In this document: positions 45,299 to 57,157 of the stretch, one piece after another
How positions within the stretch are numbered: the first letter of the stretch is position 1
Layout: every line of letters starts with the position of its first letter
Translations under genes and position numbers: made by a program
Source of the DNA: Symsagittifera roscoffensis
Lineage: Eukaryota; Xenacoelomorpha; Acoela; Convolutidae
Length of the DNA stretch: 64,000 bases
Reading direction: 5' to 3'
NCBI RefSeq assembly: GCF_963678635.1
Contig: NC_087064.1
Coordinates: forward strand, 246,001-310,000
Notes under the pieces: model-generated
What the model was told of the DNA's origin: nothing
The model's input: only the letters and a program-made list of their open reading frames with translations
The model's database searches: none

Positions 45299-46567
45299 CT
45301 AGCATATGCTCAGATAGTATTTTTTATGTAAGTTAACCTTTATGTCAGTTTCTGAAAACATCACATGTACAAGGGCGTACAACTCTCTCCGATGTAGCTT
45401 TCCTCTATTATGATCATATACTGGTAACGAGAGAGAGGTCACTCCTCTCTCAACCAGAAAATCCCTTAGTCGAGTCAAGGCCAATACCAAGCTCTCTGGA
45501 CCTACGTGTTGCCTATCAGTGGCCTTGGTAACCAGGAAACACAAAGATCTCCCTGGTATCTGTGATGCAACAGGGGGCAGCGCTATAATCCCTCCCACAC
45601 CAGGCCTCTGTTTCCATAAAAACTCGATGTTCCTATACTCTCTTTTGAACTCAGCCGCTAGTGCTGTTTTGAAGCTTATATCCGCGGTTATCGCTATAGC
45701 GCATGTACGTTCCGTGAGTATGAAATCGCTGTCCGTTATGACGATATTGTTTGAAAAATGGCTCGGTAGGTCAAAATAAGATTCAAAAATTCGTCCAAAA
45801 GGTGGTTTTTTAGCGTTCTCGCTCTCCGTCTCCAGTTCCCCGGTTTCTCTTGCCGATTTTAATTTTTTAATGACCAGATTTTTGGTGTGCGTGAGACCTA
45901 CCCCCACTCCGCGGACAAAAATATCCATCGACGTCCCTGTCGATCGCCCAAAGTCGAGCAGATCGAGGTTGGATTGCGGAACGCGTAGAGGGCCATCTGG
46001 AGCGACCCAGTTGTACTCAGTATTGTCATGGCTGACGTATTTGATGCCGTCTTTATTAACATCCTGAATCGTCAAGATTGTCTCTTTAGGATCCGTCTTC
46101 AGATCGTGGAGCCATTCGAGCACTCGCAAGTTTGTTAATTCTTGGTCCTGAGTCTGTTCCACCTCTGGTTCGAACTCCACTTCTGGTTCGGAGCGATCGT
46201 CAATCCAATCTGGATCCATGTCATTTACCAAGTCGATCGCCCTAGGCACCGCTACTTCTTCCAATCTCACCAGCGACTCCATCATATCACTTAAACCTAT
46301 CCTGTCCATGACGAAATCCTCGTCATACGTGTTGTACTTCTTTTTGTCCCTTCCTCTCTTGCTTTGGCGTGTCTCCATGGTAAGAGGAAAGTCAGGTTGT
46401 ATTCCTTTGTCAATTTCAGTCTTTTTCGGGCAGTCCCAGTCCTCCTCGGCATAAGGTAGAGTTTCGTCATCCACCTCTACTCGTCCGGTCAACTCTAGGT
46501 CGAGTGGTAGGTCGCCATCATCCACCACCTCATTTCCGTCGTTTTTTTTCGCGAGTGCCTCTTTCAT
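45299..46567 (-). CDS. Macro-domain-like (OARD1/TARG1-type) ORF, element B
   Basis: 422 uninterrupted codons, the best-kept frame of the element. Residues 1-120 are acidic and probably disordered, 120-260 unassigned, and about 275-415 form a domain whose block order fits OARD1-like macro domains: AIAITADISF, AAEFKREY, IIALPP, LCFLVTKATD, LVLALTRLRDFLVERGVTSLSLPVYD, then MFSETDIKVNLHK. The last blocks are the most telling. The two glycine-rich loops that hold ADP-ribose are changed (SFKTALA; YDHNRGKL), so binding is uncertain. The frame overlaps the end of the integrase frame by 38 bp, and the junction lies in an A8 run. A relative occurs in element A. Confidence 0.7.
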   Translation of the reverse strand: MKEALAKKNDGNEVVDDGDLPLDLELTGRVEVDDETLPYAEEDWDCPKKTEIDKGIQPDFPLTMETRQSKRGRDKKKYNTYDEDFVMDRIGLSDMMESLVRLEEVAVPRAIDLVNDMDPDWIDDRSEPEVEFEPEVEQTQDQELTNLRVLEWLHDLKTDPKETILTIQDVNKDGIKYVSHDNTEYNWVAPDGPLRVPQSNLDLLDFGRSTGTSMDIFVRGVGVGLTHTKNLVIKKLKSARETGELETESENAKKPPFGRIFESYFDLPSHFSNNIVITDSDFILTERTCAIAITADISFKTALAAEFKREYRNIEFLWKQRPGVGGIIALPPVASQIPGRSLCFLVTKATDRQHVGPESLVLALTRLRDFLVERGVTSLSLPVYDHNRGKLHRRELYALVHVMFSETDIKVNLHKKYYLSIC

Positions 46568-47849
46568 TCACATCACAAGCAGGATCCACTATCAAATAGT
46601 CTCCCTCTCTCATGTCCGCTGGGATGCACCATTCCTCTGACGAGGCATTGTGTGGTTTGATGTTTTCGTAATGAGCTGCTCTTCCAGTGCTCAATCGATA
46701 AAAACGACCTCCTTGGTGCACCTCTGTTATCTGAAATGGATCACGCCATTTAATTAATAATTTCTTGGTTCCTTTTGGTGGAACCACTTCCTGGAACACC
46801 CAGACGTAGGCGCCAACTGAGTAGGCTTTTGCATCGGCTGTCCTTTTATCAAACCTCCTTTTTTGTCTAATTTGCACCTGTTGCGTATTCCTCCTGCATA
46901 AGTCATTGAGGTCCTGCTGTCTTCTAATAACATCCCGCACGTACGTTTTTCGGTGCTGTTCGATTCCCATCATATTCAGGGTAGAAAAACGTCAACGGAA
47001 GCGCTTTTCGTGACCCGTTAGCATCATGTGCGGACTTATTCCCGTGGTGGAATGTTGTAAGCACCCATCACTTGCAGCAAGTGCTTTCCCATCATCCATG
47101 TAGCGTGAGTAATAGACTCTCAGCATGGATACCAGTGTGTGATTTTGCCTCTCGACTAGGCCATTCGTTTGCGGGTGATAAGTGGTCGAGTGGGCCTGCG
47201 CTACCTGCGAACTTTTCATCAACTCCTTCGTGAGATCACCCACGAATGCTTTGCCATTGTCCGATTGAAATGTGATGGGGCAGCCATGCCTCGCTATCCA
47301 CACATTTATCAAATGATCGCATGTTTCTTCCGCCGATGCTGTCATGCAGGGTGCTGCCTCCGCATATTTCGTAAAATGGTCGATCATTACCAGCACCTGA
47401 TTATAGCCCGTTGCTTTCATGCAGATCTTCTGATGATCAATTTGCACCACTTCGTTGAATCCCGACGACTCTATTGACTGTAGGGTGAATCTTAATTTCC
47501 TGGGATCCTTCGCCTGTTGACATGACACGCATGCGGCGCTCCACTTCTCACAAGCCTTCTTCAATCCCGGTCATTCAAATCGTTTCTGTATCCTGTTGTA
47601 CACTTTGTCCACGCCTTGATGGCCCATCTGATCATGTGAACGAAAGAGCAATTCGGTCTGGTACAACTGTGGTAACACTATCGAATTGTATTTATAAAGG
47701 ACCTTGTCCTCCTCTTTACGTTTACAGGCTACGATTCCGTCCTTGTTCAGGTACAACAAGTCTTTTCTCTTCAGGTAGAATTGCTTCAAGATCTCGTAGC
47801 TGTCTTCTTTCAAGTATCCCTTGTCAGGTGCTCCATTCTCGATCCATCT
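46530..47849 (-). pseudogene. Integrase of retroelement B
   Basis: Zinc-binding His pair (HDQMGHQG) near 47630 and Cys pair (CVSCQQ) near 47515. A TGA at 47571 sits between them in the same frame. The catalytic core in 47564-46992 has the three acids: VQIDHQK, TFQSDNGKAFVGDL, and GLVERQNHTL after YHPQTNG. A frameshift near 46985 leads to the C-terminal region (46973-46530), with PPKGTKKLLIKWRDPFQI and a VHQGGRFYRL block, the GPY/F-type module of Ty3/Gypsy integrases. It would integrate the cDNA; this copy has at least two disruptions. Confidence 0.92.
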
Positions 47850-49049
47850 CTTCAGACTGCTCGTCATTCTATCATTTCGTGGAGCCCTTAGGAGATCCGA
47901 CAGCCTGTACCTGGCTTTCAAATACGTCTTTACCACGTTCATTTGCACATTCATTATTTCCGGAGCATGAGCATCGTCCATCAACTTAACACACCATATC
48001 TTCTTCAAAGGTGTTGCTTCCTGAACGGATGGCTCCAGATTAGTACGGACGACTGTACCGTGTGGTAGCAATCTGGTGGGGCGTTTCGAAACTGCTATCA
48101 GCTCGAGCTCATCCGCGGTATTGTCTACCACAGTGCCCTCTTCATCTGAGGTGTACCTGTCCCTGTCTGGATCCTGATGCATTTCTCGGTCCAGCCCCCG
48201 CTGCTTCCAGTCTACCAACAAGGAGTGGATCGCGATCTCCGATATATCGGAATTGGAAGTTGTTTCAGATGTGTTGTCCCAGGACTGGGGCCTCGAGTCA
48301 TCACTTGAGCCGACTGATTCCCCAACATCATATTCCAAGTTGTCTGAGATGTTTCTCGACTCCCCGGACAAAACTCTGTCCCTCGGTTGCCTCGAATCCG
48401 ACTCCCCGGACAACATTCTATCCCTCAGTTGTCTAAGCAACCTCACCGGACAAGTCATCCTGTACGGGCCCAAAGCTGTCACACTCCTCGGACAAGTCAC
48501 CGTTGACGGGCTCGAAGGTATCAGACTCCCCGGACCTTGTCTCGTCCCCGGACGAACAATCTGAGCTCGGCTCGTATTCTTCTCTTGCATCCGTGAAATG
48601 CATTTTCCTCGTGAAGCTAGGTTTCGACTTGACCCTGACTTCCTCAGTGGCTTGGGTCTGATTCAGTGTCCCATGTTCAGTGAACGAAGTTCTCAACAAG
48701 ACCTCCTTCGACATTGAGCTCACCAGCTGGTTGGCTATCGATCTGCAATCCCGTTCAACACCTCGGCTGCGAATGGACACTGGCCTCTTCTCTGTTTTCT
48801 CAGTGAAAGTCAACCGCTGCATGGTCTCCATCCATTCACGATCATGCCTATTCACTTCCATGTCCAACAAGTCACGGAGCTTCCCCATGACATCCGGTGC
48901 CACGTTCACCGTCCTGTTCAATAGAGCTATGCTGTTTATACCCAGCCTGGTAAGTTCTTGCTGTACCAAATTGGATCGGACTAGCAGATCCAGCGGAACG
49001 GGCTCGGCTCTGGCTAAAATCTTTATCTCGGCGGCCGTCTCCACTTGAA
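47850..49049 (-). pseudogene. Unusually long acidic linker between RNase H and integrase
   Basis: Frames 49614-48433 and 48590-47571 cover about 400 codons of Asp/Glu/Ser-rich sequence, with repeated DSFEPVNGDLSEECDSF-like and SRQPRDRVLSGES units, between the RNase H block and the integrase zinc domain. Tether regions here are usually much shorter. The segment with repeated GES/RDRVLSGES motifs looks internally duplicated. Confidence 0.6.
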
Positions 49050-50768
49050 GGTCAGGGTGTCCGGGTATAGGATGCCCTGACTTGTCTAACCACCTAGTAA
49101 GTGGCAGTTTGTCGTACGTTCCCTTGTCCAGAAATGAAAACCCGTCTTTGATTTCCGATTGATAAGTCTGCTTCTCCTCGAGGCGCTCATAGAGTTCTGT
49201 CTTTTTACTGAGGCTATCTGCGTTCTGGTGCTTATCACGGGTACGGTGCTCTATGATCATGTGGTATCCATCTAGGCGCACGATCCAACGACCAATATAA
49301 CTTTGTTCCATCGAATAGGTTTTCAGCCAGGCATGGGCACAATTTTCCACACGTAACTTGAATGGAGCACTCCCCAAGTAGGCCCTGCAATTTTCCACGA
49401 AAGTGATCACCGCGAACATCTCCGCTTTCGGTGCGCCGTACTTCATCTCAGTATCACTCAGGACCTTACTCCCGAGGGTTTCGGACGCAGAACCGTTCTC
49501 TCGTTCCACTCCTGCTCTTGGTGAATTATGCCCGATATCGCAACCACCGATGCATCCGTGTCCAGCACGAACATCCCCTTCTCTATTGGCATGCCGAGGA
49601 CCGGTGCCTCGCAAAGTTCACGTTTGATGTTATCAAATGAAACTTGTGCCTCATGAGTCCAAGCGAATTTTTTGCCCTTGTTTCTCATCAACCGCTGCAT
49701 GGGGTATAATTTGTCAGCATACCTCTTGATGAATTCTCGATAATAATTAGCAAATCCCAAAAAAACTCATCGGTTGTGTATCTGTTTTAGGTGCCTTCCA
49801 GGTCAACACCGCTTCGACCGCTTCAGGATCTGGTCTCACTCCATGCTTATCCACCAGGCGGCCCAGATACTTGATGGAGTCTCTGAGGTTTTCACACTTA
49901 GAGGGTTTACAATTCAGGCCCGCCTGCTTCATGCAAGTAAACACCTCATCCAACCTTTCTATGTGGTCCTCTAAGGTTGTTGTTGCAATCACGACATCAT
50001 CGACATAACACATGATGAGATTCCCGTATTTCTTAGTCACGCTCGTGATTGCCTGGGCCATCAGTCGCTGGAAAGTGGCCGTCGCGTTGCACAACCCGAA
50101 CGGCATCCTCTTCCACTGGAACAATCCCAGCTCGCACGCGAAGCCCGTTTTTTCACGATCTTGCTTTCGGAGTGGCACTTGCCAGAACGCAGAGCTCAAA
50201 TCTAACGTCGTGAAGAACTTCGCGTCTCCCAGCTTGGATAGGCTCTCATCGATGCGGGGAATCGGGTATGCGTCCTTTATAGTCACTGCGTTCAGATAAT
50301 GGAAATCACAACAAAACCTGAGTTGCCCCCTTTCTTTTTCGCCATGACCACGCCACAAGCCCAGGTGGACTTCGACGGCTCGATCATGTCATACTCCATT
50401 AACATCTCGATTTCCTTCCTGCACGCTTCTGACTTGTGAGGGGTCATTCTTCTCACCCCTTCCCTATGAAGTACGGAGCCCTCTTCTATCTCCATCTCGT
50501 GTTCTCCAAAGTTACAGCAACCTATGTCGGCCTTATGTTTCGAAAAAACGTCTGCGTTCCGACTTAGCACCGCACTGAGCGAATCTAATTCCTTGAGTGA
50601 TACTTTACCCTTCAAATGTTCTATCTCAGGTATGACCGGTTTATTCGCTGCAAACTCTGTTTCTGTCGGCCTCTCGGCAAAGTTGGAACAACTAGACAAC
50701 ACATCATCTGTTTCCGACTTCATTGAAAACAATTTCCTAGAAGATTTCAATTCATTTACTCTCTTCAA
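49050..50768 (-). pseudogene. pol: Reverse transcriptase and RNase H of retroelement B
   Basis: RT: frame 50768-50292 carries the N-terminal palm (ECRKEIEMLMEYDMIEPS-like block, then WACGVVMAKKKGG). After a frameshift near 50330 the frame 50358-49747 has FTTLDLSSAFWQVPL (first Asp), RMPFGLCNATATFQRL and the YVDD active site (residues 118-121). RNase H: FVLDTDASVVAISG (first Asp) near 49570, PKAEMFAV (Glu), and DKHQNADSLSKK (last Asp) near 49210. The usual Asp of the TDH-like block is replaced in RVENCAHAW. Order PR-RT-RH-IN identifies Ty3/Gypsy. Confidence 0.93.
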
Positions 50769-50962
50769 TATACATTATTGGTTCGCATGCAAGGGACATT
50801 TAATTATATCAAACTTTTTCAAGTTCTCCACAATCTGAAAGTCTGTGTTCAGAGGCAAAGCATAGCCAAGTTTCTTTCCCCTCTGTATTGTCACTGTTGT
50901 TGCTTCTGTGTTCAACAACAGACTCACAAACAGTCCGCGCTGAGTGAGTGAGAAGCTTCTTC

Positions 50963-51545
50963 CTAAAAAAGTCGAGCTTTTACTGTTTGGATTTGGTACA
51001 GACACACCTGTCTGTCTCTGCTGAGTGCATTCAAGTTCCTCATCTTAAACGTCGCTATTACGGCTTGGTTTGGTTTCAATCTAACTTTTCGATCCAGAAA
51101 AATTAGCACCTTGGCCTGGTTAATTAGGATCTTATTAAGGGGTTTCTTTTCATACTTTCTCTCAGGATCCTTGATCCTAATCAACCCGTCATTGAGATCG
51201 ATCGTGACATCAAAGTTGCGTACGAAGTCCCTCCCTAGGATGAACTGATCGGATTCGTCCAAATTCTCCTCTACTAAAATGTCTTCCTCCAAGCTGCAGT
51301 GAAATGATCGGGGTTCTTTCAGTCACATAGATCGATCCCTGATTGGCAGCTGCCAACCTGAGGTTTGTCGGTATGAGATCCGATCTCTCGAAACCCATGT
51401 CGGTCCAAGTTTTGACTGGCATGACGCTGACCACTGCTCCCGTGTCTAGCAGTCCCTTTACTGAAAGTTGTCTGCCTTGCACGTCCAGCACATGTGCGGC
51501 CAGATCGGCCTCGCAACCTATGTGCACCGCATCTTGTTTGAGCAT
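50963..51545 (-). pseudogene. Retropepsin-type protease of retroelement B
   Basis: Frame 51545-51210 has the active-site block GLLDTGAVVSVMP (DTG). A frameshift inside the flap region leads to 51292-50963, with the second hallmark FILGRDFVRNF. It would process the Gag-Pol polyprotein. A further broken stretch, 51005-50775, links it to RT. Confidence 0.88.
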
Positions 51546-51622
51546 GGCGTTGTGTCCGATTCGTCTAACCTTCAGCTCCTCTTGACCAATTTATATCCGG
51601 CCAATCTGATCGTTCCCATCAA

Positions 51623-54600
51623 TTACGTGAGCTTTTGTGTAGGTATTGATGCCATCATTAGAATCGGGTATGGGACATGGACTGCGATGTAATGTCCATC
51701 CACTTTCATCAGCCTCGGACCTCCTGTCATGAGCAGCGCTCGCACTGCCCTGGAGTCCAGTTTGGGATCTTTCTCCCTCAGGTAGTCTGCATAAATGTCC
51801 AGGTGGACTAGTGTAATCTCGGATGGTTCACTCAAGTTCTTGACCACCTGGTGTCCTGCGACTGAGATGATGGACATTATCTTCGTCCCTTCCTTTGTCA
51901 TGCCGAAAGTTCTACCTGATATAACGTTCAGTTTTAGTCCCTGCTTCCTGGGTTCCTCTTTGTCTTCTTTTTTCGTCGTTTTACCCAGAACATTAAAATT
52001 CTCCCGAAGATCTGTGCTCTCCAGTTCCGACCTTACCCATTGCTCCACTTTTTTTGTGGCTAGCTCCTGTTTGACATTTTGCAACGCTGTCCTTGCCGCC
52101 AGACCGTAATCCACCCTGAGCGGGCTAGCCGACTCTGCCTCCAGGTTCGAGGCTACCACCTCGTCAGGCAGTGTCTTTACCTTCTTAGTCGTAAAGGTGC
52201 TCGGTGTGGTATCCTTTCTCCGAGACTCGGCCTCGTTCATCAGACGTGCTCGACTGGCCTTGACACCCGAACGCGCTTCTTCGTGGCGGGGATGTTTCGA
52301 GTCCGCCACTGCATCCCAAAACTGAGTGCAATCCGACTTGAAGTTTCCTTCCAAATTACAGAAGAAGCACCTCCGACCATACTTCACGATGAGCCCTCTG
52401 ACGTACTCTTCATGATCCTCGTCGGTCGCGTCGACGTCGTCGAGAAAGTAGCCTATTGCCTTCATGTTCGATTTGTATGCAGAACACGCGGAAACGTGAT
52501 GGTCCATCGATCCACATTTCGCACACGACCTCCTATTATCCATGTCATCGTGAGGTTTGTACCAACTGGAGTTCGCACCAGTTTTTGTCCCGCTGTAGTT
52601 ACCATAATTGCTGTAACGGTTTTGCGCCCTCGGTCTTATGAGTAAATACTCGCGTGACTTCATACGCAAATCATCGGGCGTGGGTACCTGGTCAAGTGAC
52701 AGGGTGAAGTGTGTGGCCAACATCGTTTTCACCTCCTCACTCTTTACTCCGTCCATGAAATTCGAAGCAATCGCCAAGTTTCGCTCGGTTATTCTCTCAT
52801 CGGGATGGCTTCTCCTCCTAAGCAATTAAAGGTCGTTCAAAACTTTGTCAATGGATTCGTCATCTCTTTCACGCCTCTTTTCGAGCTTCACCATAGCCTG
52901 GTGCCCTTGTACTCCAGAGCCGAAACGATTCAGCAGGATGTCGAATATCTTGCGAGCGCTGTCTATCTCATTGGCTCTTTTCGCCATTACAGAATTTAGC
53001 GCAGTACCCTCCAGTTTGCTTCTTAGCGCGCTGCACTCCTGTTCCTTGGAGAGACTCTCTTCCTCAAAGTGCAACTTCATCACTTCTATCCAAGTATCAA
53101 TGCACCCGTCTGACTCGTCTTTGTACGACTTCGGTTTCTTCAGTGACCTTCTTGACCTTTCTCCTCTCTCGGTTGACTTCGAGAGCTTAGTGATGAATGT
53201 CTCGAGAGATCTATTCAGAGGCTCAAACATCGAGGCATACATCGTCGTGTCCTGTGAGACTGTAGTCAGATCTGGCACTGAACTTACTTGTGGCACAGTT
53301 GGCAACCTTGTCTCCGGAGTAGCATCTGCCTCCGGCGGGACCGGATTCGTCCAGCCAGGCCTCGACGGAGCTGCCCTTGGCCGCTGCCTATTCCTAGGTT
53401 CGTAGTTCGTTCTCGAACTTTGCTGGGCCCTGGCATAGCTGCCCGTACCATCTCCATCATTCGCATGGCCTGAGCGCTCCCTTGGGTTGGAACGCTCCTC
53501 CCAATTGCTCCCATTCAAGATCGCGTCAAGCTTCCGCATCATTAAGTCAGATTTAGAATCTAACCATTTTTCCAGGCTAATCATCGTATGGGCGTAGGTA
53601 TTATCATGATCGTTCAACAATCGCTCGATCTTTCTTGTCATCCTAGCCTCTCTTTCCTCTGACTCCTTGTTTGCCTGTGCCAGGCTCTCCGCCAGGCATT
53701 GATCGGTGTTGCGAATCAATTGAGCCTGATCAACCCTCGCCTGCGACTTCACGTGCGTTAGTTCATCTCTCAAATTCTCTCGACCCTGGTGAGCTCTCTC
53801 GTCGACTTGATCCATTCTCTTAGTCATGTCCCGTCTCAAATCATCCAGACCAATCATTACGCCAGCGATCATGTCACTTATATCGCCAGTTGCCCCCAAT
53901 GGCGGGGTTAGCCCCAGAGAAGATGAGGTCAACAGCGGCTGCAGCCTGGTACTTGATGACGCACCGCCTTTTTGCTTGCTCATCGACGTCATCAATCTGT
54001 CGACGTTGATGACGCTCCCATCGTTATCCCATCTGACATGGGCCTGGTCGGCGAGGCGGACGACGCCTTCCTGCTCATGTCGTTTCTTGGGCACGGTGTG
54101 AACTTCACTACCGGATGGGTTATCTCCGGTTGGTCATAACTGGAAGATAAACCTTCAGTTCGTAGTCACGCCATGCGCTCATCGTACAAAGACTTCCAGC
54201 TTTTCTTGGCCTTCGAATCCGGTTGTTCTTCACTCGGGCTTATACTCGACATCATCGCGTTGTTGACCTGCTTGGCCAGAGATGAGTGGGTATTAGCTGG
54301 ATGTGAAATTTCTCTTCTCCACCTATGACTCTTGGTGTCGGACATTCCCCTGAATAACACTTCCTCTCGCGGCTCGACCTAGAAACGCTCCGAGGTATCC
54401 TCCATCCTCTCAACTTCCTCCCGCTCGAGGTCCTCGCTCGGCTCAAAGTCGGGTCGAATAAGCGTCCGTTCCCCTTCGTCAAAAGGATCCACAAGCGTTT
54501 CGCTGGCGGGCCCGGCCTCGGCGCTCCACCCTTGATCGCCATCGAGGTTTTTCTCGCTCCTTAGTTTCATTTCGCTCACTGAAAGATCAGATTGACCTTT

Positions 54601-54750
54601 AGTCGATTGGTTATCAGCAAAAACGTCTGGAATGCTGCTAACGCCTAGTGCAGTAGAAGATTGGCTACGCCTAGTTCTAAACTTCCGCGTACTTCCCTTG
54701 CTCAGCTTGGGGATCTTAGTAGTCGATCCTAACAAGGCCCTACGCTGCAT
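51623..54750 (-). pseudogene. gag: Gag of retroelement B
   Basis: Unusually long, about 1,000 codons in three blocks. N-terminal block: 54750-54166, with an in-frame TAG at 54379. Second block: 54094-52829, with a coiled coil (KRMDQVDERAHQGRENLRD onward), an Arg/Pro-rich linker and a capsid-like Retrotrans_gag region (IDTWIEVMKLHFEEESL, then IFDILLNRFGSG). A TAA at 52826, where element A has Glu, separates the third block in the same frame (to 51623). That block has two zinc knuckles: CAKCGSMDHHVSAC is intact; CFFCNLEGNFKSDC has Asn in place of His. Confidence 0.88.
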
Positions 54751-54807
54751 ACTTTGTAACAAATAACAATATTTGTATAATTTAATGGCGATATACACGT
54801 ACCGCAA

Positions 54808-55192
54808 ATAAGTTCAGGTTGATTTACTTAACACTGCCTACTCGATCTCGTAAATATCAAAAATGTAACTTAGATTTCTCAATGACAAAATTAGTGATTC
54901 AGCTAAAGTTACCCAACGGCCTACTCAGTATTGATATAATGCTAACTCAATCCCGTTGTATAGTATAACAGTATCACAAAATTTTCACTAGATATAATCA
55001 ATACGCAACAGGCAATTGATAACCTGATAAGAATGTCCTATAGGCGACAGCGACCTTTCGTCAGTATCAATTTACCGACACACTCTTATTAAATCACTGC
55101 TTTGTTAAAATCAAACAATCTTCTGTAAACGGTAGTGATGATTCAGGAATAGATAAATAAAACTTAGTCTTAAAGAAAGGACTTCCCTCAAT
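54808..55192 (-). other. Leader of retroelement B, gag-proximal part
   Basis: AT-rich, no open frame of note and no repeat recognised. Confidence 0.4.
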
Positions 55193-55515
55193 CGGAACAC
55201 TCCAAAAGCACGAAGGTCGGGACATTGTCTTCTCAAGTGAGTATGTATTTGCCTAATACACTCACCGAAGTCTTCTTCTAGGTTCCCTGCGATTGCCCGA
55301 GCTGTCCTTCTAAGTAGCTCAAGGCAACCTCTGATCGAAAATTTCTGAAGTCTATGAAAAAGCTCCCCCACACCCGGAACGCTCCAAGTGCACGAGAGCA
55401 GGGAACAACTTTTCTTCTCAGGTGAGTGTGTTTTTGCCTAATACACTCACCGAGGTCTTCTTTTATTTGTTCCCGGATTGCCCAAACTTTCCTATTAAGT
55501 AGCTCAAGGCAACCA
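55193..55515. repeat. Two 182-bp direct repeats with hairpins in the leader
   Basis: CGGAAC(A/G)CTCCA marks unit starts at about 55193 and 55375. Both contain a GTGAGT...ACTCACC dyad; in the second unit GGTGAGTGT and ACACTCACC form a perfect 9-bp stem with a 13-nt loop. Both end with AGTAGCTCAAGGCAACC. Confidence 0.75.
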
Positions 55516-55679
55516 CACAACCAAAATCACAATCGAAAAAATTTTGGTTCGGGTACTTCTGATACACCCGATCTAGAATCCAAAGTTGATCAGGAATTTC
55601 CGTGTCAAAATGGGCTCCTATGATCCTATAAACACAACTAATATCCTAATATGATCCTAGTTAAATGGATATTTTCCGT

Positions 55680-56270
55680 TTCCCAAATTACCACAGAAGG
55701 TTTCCTCAAGTTTCTAACAAGGAGGGTTGTTAAGAGGCTTAAGTCACTCCGGAGGGTTACTTCGGTGGGTTGTTAAGACACTAAGCCTACTTCGGAGAGC
55801 TACCTCGGAGGGTACCTTAGCCAACCAAGTGACTTCGGATGGTTCCTCTTCACTCACTATGGAGGGTCTATTAGAGGCTTAATATGCTCCGGAGGGTTAC
55901 CTCGGAGGGTTCTTCCAAAATTTTAAAAATTTTTAACCTCACTTAGAAGGGTCTTCCACTAGCTTCAAAATGCGTCAAAACAAGCTAAAAGCCCTATGGG
56001 GGATTGTTTTAACTTCTTCGGAGGGTCCCGTGGAAAATCTCCACTAAGGAGGGTTGCTAAAGGGCTTAAATCACTCCGGAGGGTTACTCCGGAGGGTTAC
56101 TCCGGAGGGTTCCGCATAAATCAAGAAAAAAGGGTTAATTTACCGCAACAAAGCCTCCGAATGCGGTGTACCTTGCTTAAAACCAGGTTGGTTGACACGG
56201 TTAACCTTCCCAGCAGGATAAAAAGGTGTTTTGATAAAAAAAATTTCTGCCGCTCGGAGGGTTAACTATA
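55680..56270. repeat. Degenerate CGGAGGGTT-rich repeat tract
   Basis: About fifteen copies of (T)CCGGAGGGTTNC or close variants, many overlapping a CTCCGGAG palindrome, with GGCTTAA(G/A)TCACTCCGGAGGGTTAC as a longer shared unit. The motif also ends repeat R at about 57740 and 58331. Confidence 0.7.
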
Positions 56271-57157
56271 ATTTGGACCCTCCGAACCAACAAATTCTAA
56301 AAAAATTTTCTTTTCCGAGATTATCAACCCAAAATCGGTTGCGGTGCGTAAAAGTGGTTCAAAACGTCGACTTATGATACCAAAATTATCCCGATCGGTT
56401 GGCTAGTTTTTGAGAAATCGCCAAAAACGTGTTTGTCCAAATGGCCTTTTTTCACCACCTATATAGGTTCGGAGAAATTTTTTCCGCAATTCCTATTGAA
56501 AGTGCCTAAAAAGAATTGAAAAGAGCGTAGTAGCCCTGTACGGCACTGGAATAATGCAAAAAAGCGGACCAAAAATGGTTTGGAGACAAAAATTTGGCCA
56601 TTAACTATCAAATTTGGACCCTCCGATTCCTTCCTTTTCCAATCTTTAAGTCGTTAGCTCTATCCACGGAGCTAATCGGAGACTTACTCAAGAATTTTTC
56701 TGGCAGCCGAGCACGTTATACTAGCACACTCCTAACAAAAAAACTTTTACTGCTCTAAATCTAAAAACTCAAAAACTCGATCGAAAATTTTTCGTTTTTT
56801 CCAACTTCTACTGAGTCTTTTCTCACGCGGTTTCTTTAGTCAGGGGGATTTAACTACGTAGCTACTCCCTATATAAAAGCTTTTGCTGTTCGGAAAAGCT
56901 CGGATATCTGAAAATTTGGGGTCTATAGTTTGTCGAAAATCAGTAATTTTCGACAAGATTTGGGTGTTTCTTGGGTCTAATTAGGAGATAAGTAATATAT
57001 AATTAGGATAATAACCTATTAGTAGTCGTTAATGAATATAACTATACCCTCCATTGCACCAAAAAATCTGAAATAGGGCCCTTCGGACCGCGCTAATCGT
57101 GCCCCCCACCACTTAATTTTATGAAATAGTACCCGAACGATACTAAAATTGTTTCAA
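56271..57157 (-). repeat. Repeat R, body in element B leader
   Basis: The reverse complement matches parts of 12.8-13.37 kb in element A. It includes a tRNA-like A box on the minus strand (complement of GCTCTATCCACGGAGCTAAT at 56657-56676) and a possible B box (complement of GGACCCTCCGATTCC, 56617-56631). This suggests a Pol III-type internal promoter. Only short non-coding frames are present. Confidence 0.5.
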
